From Pseudomonas sp. B28(2017) (GTDB lineage Bacteria; Pseudomonadota; Gammaproteobacteria; Pseudomonadales; Pseudomonadaceae): a stretch of 64,000 nucleotides of DNA. The DNA lies in the NCBI RefSeq assembly GCF_002113025.1, contig NZ_NEJH01000006.1, positions 62,001 through 126,000 of the forward strand, read 5' to 3'. This document shows, in pieces, positions 8,894-17,329 of this stretch (within the stretch, counting starts at the first letter, position 1; every line of letters begins with the position of its first letter). The position numbers were made by a program, and so were the translations under genes. The notes beneath the pieces were generated by a model. That model made no database searches, had not been told where the DNA came from, and saw only the letters and a program-made list of their open reading frames with translations.

Positions 8894-9479
8894 GTTGCTC
8901 CGCGTCGCTCAACGGTTGGGTGGCGGTGCTGTCCTGCATGCGCAACAAGGTACTGTCGCCCTGGGTTTCGAGCAGTTCGATGCTGTGTACCAGTTCTGCA
9001 CCGGCGATGTTGATCTGGTTGAACACCTGCTTGAGCAGCATCGAGCGCGGCACCAGCGTGAGCTTCCAGTTCTGCGCGTCGCCGCTCAGGGACAGCTCGA
9101 AATCCCGTTGCAGGCCGCTGCTGTCGCCTTGCAGCACGGCCAGGAACAAACGGTTCTGCTCGGCACCGGCGCTTTTACCCGGCAGCATTTGCCAAACACT
9201 GCCGTCACGCCGGGCAATGCCTTTGGCAGTGATGCGATAGTCCTGTTGCAGTGGCGTTTTGAGCAGCCACAACAAGCCGTGGTTTTTTGCCAGGACGAAT
9301 GTGCCCTTGCTGATCAGCGGCTGGGGCAGGGCACGCAGGTGTTTTTCCTGGATGAAATTGCCGTGGATCACTTCGGGCCTGGCCAGTTGATCGCTGAGTT
9401 GTTGCAGATCGAAGGCGCTGGCCATCGATGACAACCCGAACAGCGCCAGGGCGACGAGGCATTTGAAGGTCGACTTCAT
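8877..9479 (-). CDS. apeL: LolA-like outer-membrane lipid carrier protein of the aryl-polyene cluster
   Basis: Periplasmic protein of 200 aa with a clear signal peptide: MKSTFKCL, hydrophobic core, then MASA before FDLQQLSDQL. The mature part has the LolA-like segments VIHGNFIQEKHLRALPQPLISKG and KNHGLLWLLKTP. LolA-family proteins ferry lipidated cargo across the periplasm in an open half-barrel. With the MMPL exporter and the DUF3261 lipoprotein it would form an APE-specific transport path to the outer membrane. Overlaps upstream and downstream genes. Confidence 0.88.
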   Translation of the reverse strand: MKSTFKCLVALALFGLSSMASAFDLQQLSDQLARPEVIHGNFIQEKHLRALPQPLISKGTFVLAKNHGLLWLLKTPLQQDYRITAKGIARRDGSVWQMLPGKSAGAEQNRLFLAVLQGDSSGLQRDFELSLSGDAQNWKLTLVPRSMLLKQVFNQINIAGAELVHSIELLETQGDSTLLRMQDSTATQPLSDAEQHDFAE

Positions 9480-9901
9480 GCCAGCACTCTCGCCACGGCG
9501 TCGGTGAACACGGTCGGCGAGGCCAGTTGCATCTCGCGGCTGGCGAGGTCGACGGCGACCTGTATCGACATGGCTCGGGTCAAGCGCTCACCGGTTTGCA
9601 GATCGCTGATCAGGTAGTTGATCTTCAAACGGTTCTCCCACTCCACCAGGTTGGCGCGCACGTTCAGTTTCTGGCCGAACACCGCGCCGCGCACGTAGCG
9701 CAATTGCAGGTCGATCACCGGCCACGCATAACCTGACTCGTTCATCGCGGTGTAGTTGTGGCCGATCTTGTCCAGTAGCGCACAGCGGGCGACTTCCAGG
9801 TATTTGACGTAATGGCCGTGCCAGACCACGTGCATGCTGTCGACGTCAAAGAACGGTACGACGATTTCCGTGTCGGTGTGCAGGAATCCCTTGCTACGCA
9901 T
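9476..9901 (-). CDS. Acyl-CoA/ACP thioesterase, 4HBT hotdog family
   Basis: Hotdog protein of 141 aa with the YbgC/4HBT signature DVDSMHVVWHGHYVKYLEVA at about residues 19-38. Asp19 or Asp21 is the expected catalytic acid. It should hydrolyse aryl-polyenoyl thioesters or edit stalled chains on the ACP. A thioesterase of this kind (ApeK in the nomenclature I recall) is part of APE clusters. The start codon lies 8 bp inside the ammonia-lyase gene and the stop overlaps the LolA-like gene by 4 bp. Confidence 0.85.
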   Translation of the reverse strand: MRSKGFLHTDTEIVVPFFDVDSMHVVWHGHYVKYLEVARCALLDKIGHNYTAMNESGYAWPVIDLQLRYVRGAVFGQKLNVRANLVEWENRLKINYLISDLQTGERLTRAMSIQVAVDLASREMQLASPTVFTDAVARVLA

Positions 9902-11435
9902 GCAGCCTCCAGTGTTGTTCGGCGATGCGTTGCAGGCACAGGCGCAATTCGCCTTCCAGCGCGCGGTCTTCGATGACCGGCGGGAAATCCTTGGCCAGCG
10001 CTTCGTGCATGGTGGCCAAAGCGGGTGGCAGTGGTCGATCTTCGGCCTGGCCGCGCAGCCAGACGCCCTGATTGGCCGCCAGCAACGTGGCGGCTGCCAC
10101 CTGCTCGGTCAGTTCCAGCACGCGGATCGCATCCCGGGCAGCGATGGTGCCCATGCTCACTTTGTCCTGGTTGTGGCATTCGGTGGAGCGCGAAAAGACG
10201 CTGGCCGGCATGGTGTTCTTCAGCGCTTCGGCGGTCCAGGCACTGGTGCCGATCTGCACTGCCTTGAAACCATGGTTGAGCATGGCGCGGTCAGCCGTGG
10301 CACCGGACAGGTTGCTCGGCAGACCATGGTTGTAGCGCTCATCCACCAGCAGCGCGAGTTGTCGATCCAGCAGGTCGGCGACGTTGGCCACGAGGTTTTT
10401 CAGGCTGTCCATGGCGAACGCGATGTGCCCGCCGTAGAAGTGCCCGCCGTGCAGCACACGCTCGGCTTCGGCGTCGATGATCGGGTTGTCGTTGGCGCTG
10501 TTGAGCTCGATCTCGATGAACGGGCGCAGCCAGTTCAGGCTGTCGGCCAGCACGCCCAGCACATGGGGCGCGCAGCGCAGGGAATAACGGTCTTGCAGGC
10601 GATGCAAGGGGGCGGTCGGTGCGTCGATGGCCAGGTCCTTGCGCAACCACGCGGCGACCTGCATCTGCCCCGGATGTGGCTTGGCGGCGAACAGGCGCTC
10701 GTCGAAGTGCTCCGGGTTGCCTTGCAGGGCGACAACATTGAGTGCGGTGATGCGCGTAGCCAGTTGCAGCAGGTAATCGGCGCGGGTGTAAGCCAGGCAC
10801 GCCAGACCGGTCATCACGGCGGTGCCGTTCATCAGTGCCAGGGCTTCTTTCGGACGCAACACCAGTGGCCGCCAGCCGAGTTCGCGGTGCACATCGGCTG
10901 CCTGCCGGCGTTCGCCGCGGAACATCACTTCGCGTTCGCCGGACAGCGTGGCGGCAACGTACGAAAGCGGCGTCAGATCACCGCTGGCACCCACCGAACC
11001 TTCCTCCGGTATCAGCGGCAGGATGTCGTGTTCAAGGAACGCCTGCAGGCGCTCCAGCAGTTCCACGCGCACCCCGGAAACACCTTGGCACAACGACTGC
11101 AAACGCGCGGCCAATACCGCACGGGTGGCCTTGGCGTCGAGCAGTTTGCCCAGCCCGCAACCGTGGAAGGTAAACAGATGACGGGGCAGCGCCTCGACGT
11201 GATGCAGCGGTACCGCGACCACGCAGGAATCGCCATAACCGGTGGTCACGCCGTAGATCACGCCTTCCTTGTCCAAGAGGGAGTCGAGGAACTGCGCACC
11301 CTTGGCGATGCGCCGACGGAACTCAGGATCGCCCTGTAATTGCGTCGGCACCTGACGGTTGGCGAGGGCCAGCACGTCTTCGATGCGCAATGGGAGTTCG
11401 CCGAAGGTTACCGGCTCAAGCGTTGGCGTCGTCAT
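9894..11435 (-). CDS. Aromatic amino acid ammonia-lyase (HAL/TAL/PAL family)
   Basis: Enzyme of 513 aa with the Ala150-Ser151-Gly152 triad (GSVGASGDLTPLS) that cyclises into the MIO electrophile. The catalytic tyrosine loop is YGVTTGYGD (about residues 61-69), and NSANDNPI is present. It removes ammonia from an aromatic amino acid to give a trans-aryl acrylate. In an APE cluster this is plausibly coumarate or cinnamate for the starter unit loaded by the AMP-ligase. The residues at the known specificity switch are Phe90-His91, whereas (by recalled alignment) TAL has His-Leu, HAL Ser-His and PAL Phe-Leu. Substrate choice is therefore open. It overlaps the acyltransferase gene by 20 bp. Confidence 0.9.
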   Translation of the reverse strand: MTTPTLEPVTFGELPLRIEDVLALANRQVPTQLQGDPEFRRRIAKGAQFLDSLLDKEGVIYGVTTGYGDSCVVAVPLHHVEALPRHLFTFHGCGLGKLLDAKATRAVLAARLQSLCQGVSGVRVELLERLQAFLEHDILPLIPEEGSVGASGDLTPLSYVAATLSGEREVMFRGERRQAADVHRELGWRPLVLRPKEALALMNGTAVMTGLACLAYTRADYLLQLATRITALNVVALQGNPEHFDERLFAAKPHPGQMQVAAWLRKDLAIDAPTAPLHRLQDRYSLRCAPHVLGVLADSLNWLRPFIEIELNSANDNPIIDAEAERVLHGGHFYGGHIAFAMDSLKNLVANVADLLDRQLALLVDERYNHGLPSNLSGATADRAMLNHGFKAVQIGTSAWTAEALKNTMPASVFSRSTECHNQDKVSMGTIAARDAIRVLELTEQVAAATLLAANQGVWLRGQAEDRPLPPALATMHEALAKDFPPVIEDRALEGELRLCLQRIAEQHWRLHA

Positions 11436-12357
11436 CGGTCTTCCAGAAAGGGTAAAAGTTGAACCATTGTCGGGGCGCTTCGAGGCAATAGTGACTCAGG
11501 CGCTCGGCATAGCGGGAGGCCCACTGATGAATGACCTGCTCGCGGTCGCTGCGCTTCCAGGTGATTGCGTCGGCGAACGGTTCAATGGTCAGTCGATAGT
11601 CGCCGTCGGGCTTTTTCAGGCACAGCAGCAGATTGATCGGGCATTTCAGCAGGCCGGCCAGCAGCCATGGACCCTGGGGGAACCTGGCCGGGTGGCCGAG
11701 GAAGTCCACGGTCACGCTGCGCCCGCCATGTAGCGGCACGCGGTCGCCGGCAATCGCCAGCCACTCGCCGCGCTCCAGGCGTTCACTGAGTTGTAGCATG
11801 ATCCCGGGGTCCAGTTCGCTGACCTGAATCAGGCGCAAATTGGTTGCCCCGGCTTCACCCAGCAAACGGTTGAACTGTTCGGCGTGCTTGGTGTGCACCA
11901 GCACGTTCATCGTGACTTTTTCGCCGAGCTCCGCCAGTGCGCGGCAGACTTCCAGATTGCCCAGGTGCGCGCCCACCAGCATCTGCCCGCGGGCACTGCG
12001 CAACTGGTCGCGCAGCAGTGCCGGGTCGACGATTTCGATTTGTTCGATGCTCAGCCTGCCGTTCCAGACGTCGAGTTTGTCGAGCATGGAGTCGGCGAAG
12101 GCCATGAACTGGCCGAACACACGCCAGTGGCTCGGGCGCAGCTCGCTGCGACCGCTCCACTCGGCCAGGCGTTGCTGGTATTGCCAGGCACTGTGTCGGG
12201 CGCTGCGGCCGAACAGGAAAAAGTACAGAACGATGCCGTACAGCAGCGGGCTCAGCAGCCGACGGCCCAGCACCTTGGCGCCGAATGCAGTGAGCTTCAT
12301 CAGCCAGAAACTGCCGCGCTCCTCGCGGTCGGCCCAGTGTTGCTTGTCTGTACTCAT
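11416..12357 (-). CDS. LpxL/HtrB-like lauroyl acyltransferase-family protein
   Basis: Protein of 313 aa resembling lipid A late acyltransferases. It has an N-terminal amphipathic/hydrophobic anchor (LLSPLLYGIVLYFFLFG), the H-x4-E active-site motif GAHLGNLEVCR, and the RVPLHGGRSVTVDFLGHPARFPQGPWLLA segment typical of the family. In APE clusters such an enzyme may transfer the polyene to, or complete, the lipid anchor. In E. coli-type clusters a glycosyltransferase and an acyltransferase are fused (ApeJ, from memory), whereas here they are adjacent separate genes. The start at 12357 (MSTDKQHW) makes an ATGA overlap with the glycosyltransferase. A longer in-frame start at 12633 is rejected. Confidence 0.85.
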   Translation of the reverse strand: MSTDKQHWADREERGSFWLMKLTAFGAKVLGRRLLSPLLYGIVLYFFLFGRSARHSAWQYQQRLAEWSGRSELRPSHWRVFGQFMAFADSMLDKLDVWNGRLSIEQIEIVDPALLRDQLRSARGQMLVGAHLGNLEVCRALAELGEKVTMNVLVHTKHAEQFNRLLGEAGATNLRLIQVSELDPGIMLQLSERLERGEWLAIAGDRVPLHGGRSVTVDFLGHPARFPQGPWLLAGLLKCPINLLLCLKKPDGDYRLTIEPFADAITWKRSDREQVIHQWASRYAERLSHYCLEAPRQWFNFYPFWKTDDDANA

Positions 12358-13088
12358 GCCCGCCACCGTCGCCAGAGGATCACCGGCGCCCGCAGCAACA
12401 TGCCGAAGAACAGCCGCGTATGCATGCTGGAAATCAGGACGTTGTCGTGGAACATGCGAAAATGTGAAACGCCGTCCAGCGGGTAATGGACTCTGGTTTG
12501 CAGCCATTGCATCGGCTGATTGCGCCAGGCCAGGCGCACCAGGATGTCCGAGTCGAAATCCATGCGCTTGCCGATTTTCGCTGACTCGATCAACGCCAGA
12601 ACCGGTGGCAGCGGGTAAACCCGGAAACCGCACATGGAGTCGCGAATCTGCAATGACAGGGTATTGATCCAGACCATGACGTGAGTCAGGTAACGCGCAT
12701 ACAAACGACCTTTCGGCACGCTGGCGTCATATAGCGGATAACCGCAAATCACTGCCCGTGGGTGGCAGCGTGATTGTTCGATGAAGCGTTTGACGTCCTG
12801 CAAATCGTGCTGGCCATCGGCATCGACCTGCAAGGCATGGCTGAAACCCAGGCGCGACGCTTCGCGCAAGCCGGTCATGACCGCGCCACCCTTGCCCTGG
12901 TTTTCGGCGAGTCGGATCAGGTAAACCATTTCACGCTGGGCCAGGCGATCCAGCACCCGGGCGCAGCGCGGGCTGCTGGCATCGTCCACCAGAATGCACG
13001 GCAGGTTGCTGGCGATCAGGGCATCGACCACCGTGGTGATGGCACTTTCGTGGTTGTACACCGGGACGACGGCGCAGGGGCTATGCAT
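12354..13088 (-). CDS. Family 2 glycosyltransferase
   Basis: GT-A fold protein of 244 aa starting MHSPCAVVPVYNHESAI, with the N-terminal nucleotide-sugar segment VVPVYNH and the DxD-type motif VDADGQHD. It looks like the polyprenyl-phosphate mannosyltransferase/DPM branch without the C-terminal membrane helices. It probably adds a sugar during assembly of the APE lipid anchor. The start at 13088 overlaps the end of the AMP-ligase gene by 8 bp. A longer open frame upstream (to 13199) has no family similarity. Confidence 0.87.
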   Translation of the reverse strand: MHSPCAVVPVYNHESAITTVVDALIASNLPCILVDDASSPRCARVLDRLAQREMVYLIRLAENQGKGGAVMTGLREASRLGFSHALQVDADGQHDLQDVKRFIEQSRCHPRAVICGYPLYDASVPKGRLYARYLTHVMVWINTLSLQIRDSMCGFRVYPLPPVLALIESAKIGKRMDFDSDILVRLAWRNQPMQWLQTRVHYPLDGVSHFRMFHDNVLISSMHTRLFFGMLLRAPVILWRRWRA

Positions 13089-14760
13089 GCGCTGCCTCCA
13101 GCAAGATCCGCCCGCTGGAACACGTGGCGGTTTCGTTGCGATAGGCAAAATACAATTTGCCGCGCGCCGGGTCGAAGCGCAGGTGCAGCTGGATTTCATC
13201 TCCAGGACGCACCAGTTGCTGGAACTTCAAGACTTCCATGCCGGCGAATTTTTTCGGCAGGTTCATCAGTTGCTGGCCCAGGCTCATCGCCCACTCCACT
13301 TGCACCACGCCAGGCAATACCGGCGCCTTGGGGAAATGACCGCTGAAATAGGCCAGGTCCGGTGGCACGGCCAGTTGCAGGCTCCACTCGCCATTGCTTT
13401 CGACGTGCTCCAGCACCTCCGGGGTTTTGGGGCGCGACGCCAACAGCAGGGCGTTGACGTCGGCCTGGGGCAGTTTGCCCTGGGCGTTCAGCGGCAATTG
13501 TCGCAGCAGGCGCCAGCGTCTTGGCAGGGCCAGGGCTTCGCAGTGTTGGCTCAGGTGTTGGCGCAATGTTTCGGTGAGGCTGCGTCGGCCCTGATTGCGC
13601 AGAACATGCAAACCGGCCTCGCTCAGCACCAACAACGCTCCCAGGGAGGCACGGTTTTCCTGAACGACGCCGAGCCGCGCTTCGACGACCCATTCATGGG
13701 CCATCAGCGCCTGTTCCAGCATCGGCAGCGAGATGCGTTTTTCTTCCAGTTTGACGATCCGGTCCAGTCGCCCGAGCAATTCGAAGCGACCATCGGCGGC
13801 GATGCGCGCAGAATCGGCAGTCTGTTCGACATGGCCGTCAGGCAAGTAGGGCGAAGCGATCAACAGCGCTCCATCACTGTCTTGAGTCAGCGTGACATTG
13901 GCAAAGGGCCGCCAGAGTTCAGCGCCCTGACGCCAGGCGATGCCACCGGTTTCCGAACTGCCGAAAATTTCCGTTGGCCATTGCCCAAGGCGCTCATACA
14001 GGCTCTTTGCGGCCTCGACCGGCAATGCGCCGCCGGAGGAAAAGACCCGGCGCACGGCGCTCAAGGCCGGCCAATCGAGGTTGTCGCCCATGCGCTTGAG
14101 CAGCGCCGGGCTGGCCACCCAGGCGAAGGCCGGGTACTCGCGACTGGCGCGTTGCAGGTCTTCCGGAAAGGCCAATTGCCGACGTACGAACGGGCGCCCG
14201 GCGCACAGCGGCCACAGCACCCGGAACAACAATCCGTAGATGTGCTGGGTAGCGACACTGCCGATGATGCACGCCGGGCCCAGGCCAGAGCCCCACAGTT
14301 GTTCCAGGGCTTCGACTTCATTGGCCAGTTGGCGCAGGTGTTTTTCGATGCGCTTGGGTTCGCCACTGGAGCCCGATGTGCACAGGCTGAGTTGGCACTG
14401 ATCGAGGTCCAGCGCCGCTGCACTCAGTGGCGGATGACGAAAATCGCTCAGGTGTGCATCGTCGGGCAGATCGCTCAGCCACAGATCGACTTCGCCTGAC
14501 CAGCGTTGGCGGGTCTGCGGTTGCAAGTCAGACGGCAGCAGCACGCTGACCCCGGCACGCCAGGCGCCCAGCAATGCGACCGCCAGATCGGCCGCGTCCT
14601 CAAGGTGTACGGCCATCTGCCGTACGCCCCGGGCTTGCAGACCGGCAGCCAGGCGCAGCGCCTGTTCGCACAGTCGGGCGTGATCCAGCGCCGGACCGGT
14701 TGTTACAGCGCGCTCCGGCTGGGCCTTGAGCAGCAGGTGCTCAAGTTTTATCCAATTCAT
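13081..14760 (-). CDS. apeH/apeI: AMP-dependent aryl acid:ACP ligase fused to an ApeI-like dehydratase
   Basis: Two-domain protein of 559 aa. Residues 1 to about 440 are an ANL-superfamily adenylating enzyme with the P-loop motif CTSGSSGEPKRIEKH, SETGG, and a C-terminal lid (LPQADVNALL). It should activate the aryl starter acid and load it onto the ACP. Residues from about 450 form a hotdog domain with YFSGHFPKAPVLPGVVQVEW, the FabA/FabZ-like His motif of ApeI dehydratases. In many APE clusters these are two separate genes, here one uninterrupted frame joins them. The start at 14760 gives an ATGA overlap with the membrane-protein gene and is preferred to an in-frame ATG at 14793. Confidence 0.88.
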   Translation of the reverse strand: MNWIKLEHLLLKAQPERAVTTGPALDHARLCEQALRLAAGLQARGVRQMAVHLEDAADLAVALLGAWRAGVSVLLPSDLQPQTRQRWSGEVDLWLSDLPDDAHLSDFRHPPLSAAALDLDQCQLSLCTSGSSGEPKRIEKHLRQLANEVEALEQLWGSGLGPACIIGSVATQHIYGLLFRVLWPLCAGRPFVRRQLAFPEDLQRASREYPAFAWVASPALLKRMGDNLDWPALSAVRRVFSSGGALPVEAAKSLYERLGQWPTEIFGSSETGGIAWRQGAELWRPFANVTLTQDSDGALLIASPYLPDGHVEQTADSARIAADGRFELLGRLDRIVKLEEKRISLPMLEQALMAHEWVVEARLGVVQENRASLGALLVLSEAGLHVLRNQGRRSLTETLRQHLSQHCEALALPRRWRLLRQLPLNAQGKLPQADVNALLLASRPKTPEVLEHVESNGEWSLQLAVPPDLAYFSGHFPKAPVLPGVVQVEWAMSLGQQLMNLPKKFAGMEVLKFQQLVRPGDEIQLHLRFDPARGKLYFAYRNETATCSSGRILLEAAHA

Positions 14761-15302
14761 GGGTGGCCTCGTACCCTTATTCGTATTAGCCATTCAATGG
14801 CAAACATCAGGCCTATCAATCCGTAGGAAATCAGGCCGGTGTACAACGTCCACCAGCTCAGCGGCGCCCAGAGGGTCAGGGCGGCGGCACACAAACCGTT
14901 GCAAAGAAAAAAAACGCTCCAGGCGATGGTCACCTGACGGGTATAGCGAATGCCCTCGGCCGGCAATTGCGGCTCGCGTATCCGGGCCAGGCGTTCAACG
15001 ATCGGCGGGCCGAATGTCAGGCTCGAGCCGAACAGCCCCAGCATGAAGCCGCTGATCAACACCGGATACCAGCGCAACAGCGCCGGGCTGTCGAACAGTG
15101 CCAGCAACAGACAGAACACAATGGCCACCATCGCCATCCACAAGCTGCCAGGCCGTCGTTTGCCGGTCAGCGCCCGGGCCAGCCACAGTCCACCCAGCAG
15201 CAGGCCGAACTGCCAGGGGGCGAAATGCTCTATGCCGAAATACACCGCAAAGGGATACAAGAGGCCTGCCAGCAGCAGGCCGAGGCCAATCAGTCGACTC
15301 AT
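14757..15302 (-). CDS. apeG: COG4648-type inner-membrane protein of the aryl-polyene cluster
   Basis: Protein of 181 aa with about six predicted membrane helices (for example LIGLGLLLAGLLYPFAVYFGIEHF, MAMVAIVFCLLLALF, VFFLCNGLCAAALTLW). It resembles the small membrane protein found beside the ACP genes in APE clusters. Its biochemical role is not established. Start and stop both overlap neighbours by 4 bp, so it is an integral operon member. Confidence in the family is higher than in the symbol. Confidence 0.75.
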   Translation of the reverse strand: MSRLIGLGLLLAGLLYPFAVYFGIEHFAPWQFGLLLGGLWLARALTGKRRPGSLWMAMVAIVFCLLLALFDSPALLRWYPVLISGFMLGLFGSSLTFGPPIVERLARIREPQLPAEGIRYTRQVTIAWSVFFLCNGLCAAALTLWAPLSWWTLYTGLISYGLIGLMFAIEWLIRIRVRGHP

Positions 15303-15553
15303 GCGGCCGGTTGAACCAGACGGTAGACCGCCTCGACCACGTCACTGACGGTACGCACCGATTTGAATTCTTCGGCGGCGATCTTCTTGCCGGTCTGACG
15401 TTTGATGTGATCGATCAGGTCGACCGCGTCGATGCTGTCGATTTCCAGGTCCTGATACAGGTTGGATTCCAGGCTCACACGCTCGGGGTCCAGTTCGAAC
15501 AGCTCGACCAGGGCATCGCGCAGGGTGTTGAAAATGTCGTCACGAGTTTGCAT
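15299..15553 (-). CDS. apeF: Acyl carrier protein (second of two)
   Basis: ACP of 84 aa with the phosphopantetheine attachment motif DLEIDSIDAVDL (Ser40). It carries growing or starter acyl chains for the APE ketosynthases. It resembles FabF/AcpP-type ACPs with a DSID rather than DSLD core, as usual for APE ACPs. It lies 9 bp downstream of the other ACP gene and overlaps the membrane-protein gene by 4 bp. Confidence 0.93.
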   Translation of the reverse strand: MQTRDDIFNTLRDALVELFELDPERVSLESNLYQDLEIDSIDAVDLIDHIKRQTGKKIAAEEFKSVRTVSDVVEAVYRLVQPAA

Positions 15554-15562
15554 GGTCCGGTC

Positions 15563-15838
15563 TCAAGCTGCCTGTTTTGCGGTGACGAACGCCGCAAGGC
15601 TCGCCACGTTACTGAAGTGGTTACGTGTGTCTTTGGCATCGGCGTCGATTTTGATGCCGTACTTTTTCTGGATGGCCAGGCCCAGCTCCAGGGCGTCCAC
15701 CGAGTCCAGGCCCAGGCCCTCGCCGAACAGCGTCTGTTCGTTGCCGATGTCTTCGGCGCTGATGTCTTCGAGCCCCAGGGCTTCGATGATCAGCTCTTTG
15801 ATTTCCAGCACCAGGCTATGGGTGTTCAGATCGCTCAT
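15563..15838 (-). CDS. apeE: Acyl carrier protein (first of two)
   Basis: ACP of 91 aa with the motif GLGLDSVDALELG (Ser46 as the phosphopantetheine site). The DSVD core differs from the companion ACP (DSID), in line with the two having separate tasks such as loading and elongation. The start lies 23 bp inside the acyltransferase gene, indicating translational coupling. Confidence 0.93.
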   Translation of the reverse strand: MSDLNTHSLVLEIKELIIEALGLEDISAEDIGNEQTLFGEGLGLDSVDALELGLAIQKKYGIKIDADAKDTRNHFSNVASLAAFVTAKQAA

Positions 15839-16628
15839 CTTCGGCGAGCTCCTTGATGAAGTAAGAATGCAAATAATCGTTGAGCTTGCGCGAGGCTTGC
15901 GGAGGCGGCCCCTGCTTGGCGAAAGTCTGTGGGTCTATATCGGCCCCGACCCGGAAACTGAAGTGCACGCGCCGCTTGGGGATGCGATACCAGGGCTCGG
16001 CCTTGGTCAATGTAGTCGGGTTGACCTTGATAATGACCGGGGTGAGGATTTTCGCACCACGCACGGCGATTGCCGCGCCGCCCCGATGAAAGGCCGGTAC
16101 CTGGCCGGGGCGGGTGCGCGTCCCTTCGGGGAAAATGATCAGGGTCTGGTCGTCTTTCAGCGCGTCGGCAGCCGCGTCGAGCATGTCCATGCTGCCGTCG
16201 TTGCTGATGTATTCGGTGCAGCGCAGCGGTCCGCGGGTGAAAGGGTTTTCCCAGAGGCTTTGCTTGACCACGCAGTTGGCGTGGCGCACCAGGCCGATCA
16301 GAAACACTACGTCGATCAGCGATGGGTGATTGGCAACGATCATTTGCCCGGGACGACCAAGTTTTTCCGCGCCTTCAATGTTGTAGGTCAGCACCCCGGT
16401 ACGGGCCATGAAACGCACAAAAATCCAGAAACAGCGGCTGACCGTTTGCCTAGCCCGCAGCCGATGGGTCCGGGCATCGCCCGGCAGGCAGTTCAGCAAA
16501 GGGAAAATCACCAGGCGCAGGCACAGCCCGCCCAACCCGAACAGGGCAAAGCTTGCGGCGGTGGCCAGCAAGCGCCAGTAATAGGCGTCACGGTTTTTCT
16601 CGGTCACGGGTTGCGTTGCCAGGTCCAT
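15816..16628 (-). CDS. apeD: 1-acyl-sn-glycerol-3-phosphate acyltransferase family protein (PlsC-like)
   Basis: PlsC-type acyltransferase of 270 aa with the HX4D motif NHPSLID (His-Pro-Ser-Leu-Ile-Asp), the FPEGTRTRPG block, and an N-terminal hydrophobic helix (AASFALFGLGGLCLRLVIFPLL). It probably acylates a glycerol or sugar-phosphate component of the APE lipid anchor at the inner membrane. The start at 16628 overlaps apeC by 25 bp. Confidence 0.88.
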   Translation of the reverse strand: MDLATQPVTEKNRDAYYWRLLATAASFALFGLGGLCLRLVIFPLLNCLPGDARTHRLRARQTVSRCFWIFVRFMARTGVLTYNIEGAEKLGRPGQMIVANHPSLIDVVFLIGLVRHANCVVKQSLWENPFTRGPLRCTEYISNDGSMDMLDAAADALKDDQTLIIFPEGTRTRPGQVPAFHRGGAAIAVRGAKILTPVIIKVNPTTLTKAEPWYRIPKRRVHFSFRVGADIDPQTFAKQGPPPQASRKLNDYLHSYFIKELAEDERSEHP

Positions 16629-17329
16629 ACACGATTTTTCCAGGCATGTTGGCTGGTGGTTTGCTGGCCGAGCAGCATCCGCAACAGATTCAGTGCGTGT
16701 GGCCAGCGGGGGTTGGACAACGCATTCGGGGGGCTGTTCAAGGACAACTGCCAGTCGGTACCTGGTGTGATCAGCAGGCCGACGGCATAAGGGAACGGCA
16801 CGTCGTCGATCCAGGTCGAGTAAGCCTCGGGCGGCTGCTCTTCGGTGACCACCAGCAGTACCGCGCGTGCGCCTTCTGCCAGCAGCGCAGCAGTTTCCAG
16901 CATGCCGTGTTCAAGACCATCGCCTGCGGCAGCCAGGGCCGTCATTTCGCTGGTTTCACCTCGCATGATCGACCACAAACCAATAATCGCGTTATGCACG
17001 GACAAGCTGAACTGGGTCGGCGACAGCGGCTGGTCGGCGGCCAGATCACTGAGAATGTCGACGGTGCGGGGCGTTTCGCCGTGACGGGAAACAAAGACCA
17101 ATGGCAGATCCTGCCGGCCTTCGGCCAATGGCCAGCCGACACTGAAGGCCATCCGCGCCAGGCGGCTGAGCCGACGGCGCTGCATGGCCGGCAGAAAGGA
17201 AACGTCGGGAACGGCATCGCTGTGCGGCAGCACGACCGGTTGCCGGCTCCAGGCCTGCCAGTCGTCCACGCTATCAAGCCCCGGGGCCCAGGCGCGCCAT
17301 TGGGCGATGTTGAAGTTGATCACAGACAT
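16604..17329 (-). CDS. apeC: Beta-ketoacyl synthase chain-length-factor-like protein
   Basis: First gene of the operon, 241 aa. It resembles the N-terminal half of a ketosynthase (PF13723-type), starting MSVINFNIAQWRAWAPGL. It retains the dimer-interface region (LSPTQFSLSVHNAIIGLWSI) but has no nucleophilic Cys motif and no His pair. Such proteins pair with ApeO as a chain-length factor that sets polyene length. The ATG at 17329 is preceded by a GGTGGGATGA sequence that can serve as ribosome-binding site. The gene is about 83 nt downstream of the predicted transcription start. Confidence 0.87.
   Translation of the reverse strand: MSVINFNIAQWRAWAPGLDSVDDWQAWSRQPVVLPHSDAVPDVSFLPAMQRRRLSRLARMAFSVGWPLAEGRQDLPLVFVSRHGETPRTVDILSDLAADQPLSPTQFSLSVHNAIIGLWSIMRGETSEMTALAAAGDGLEHGMLETAALLAEGARAVLLVVTEEQPPEAYSTWIDDVPFPYAVGLLITPGTDWQLSLNSPPNALSNPRWPHALNLLRMLLGQQTTSQHAWKNRVWTWQRNP

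Noticed and set aside
9834..11339. 501-codon frame antisense to the ammonia-lyase
   Set aside because: Shadow frame with no family features; the minus-strand gene has its complete MIO motif.
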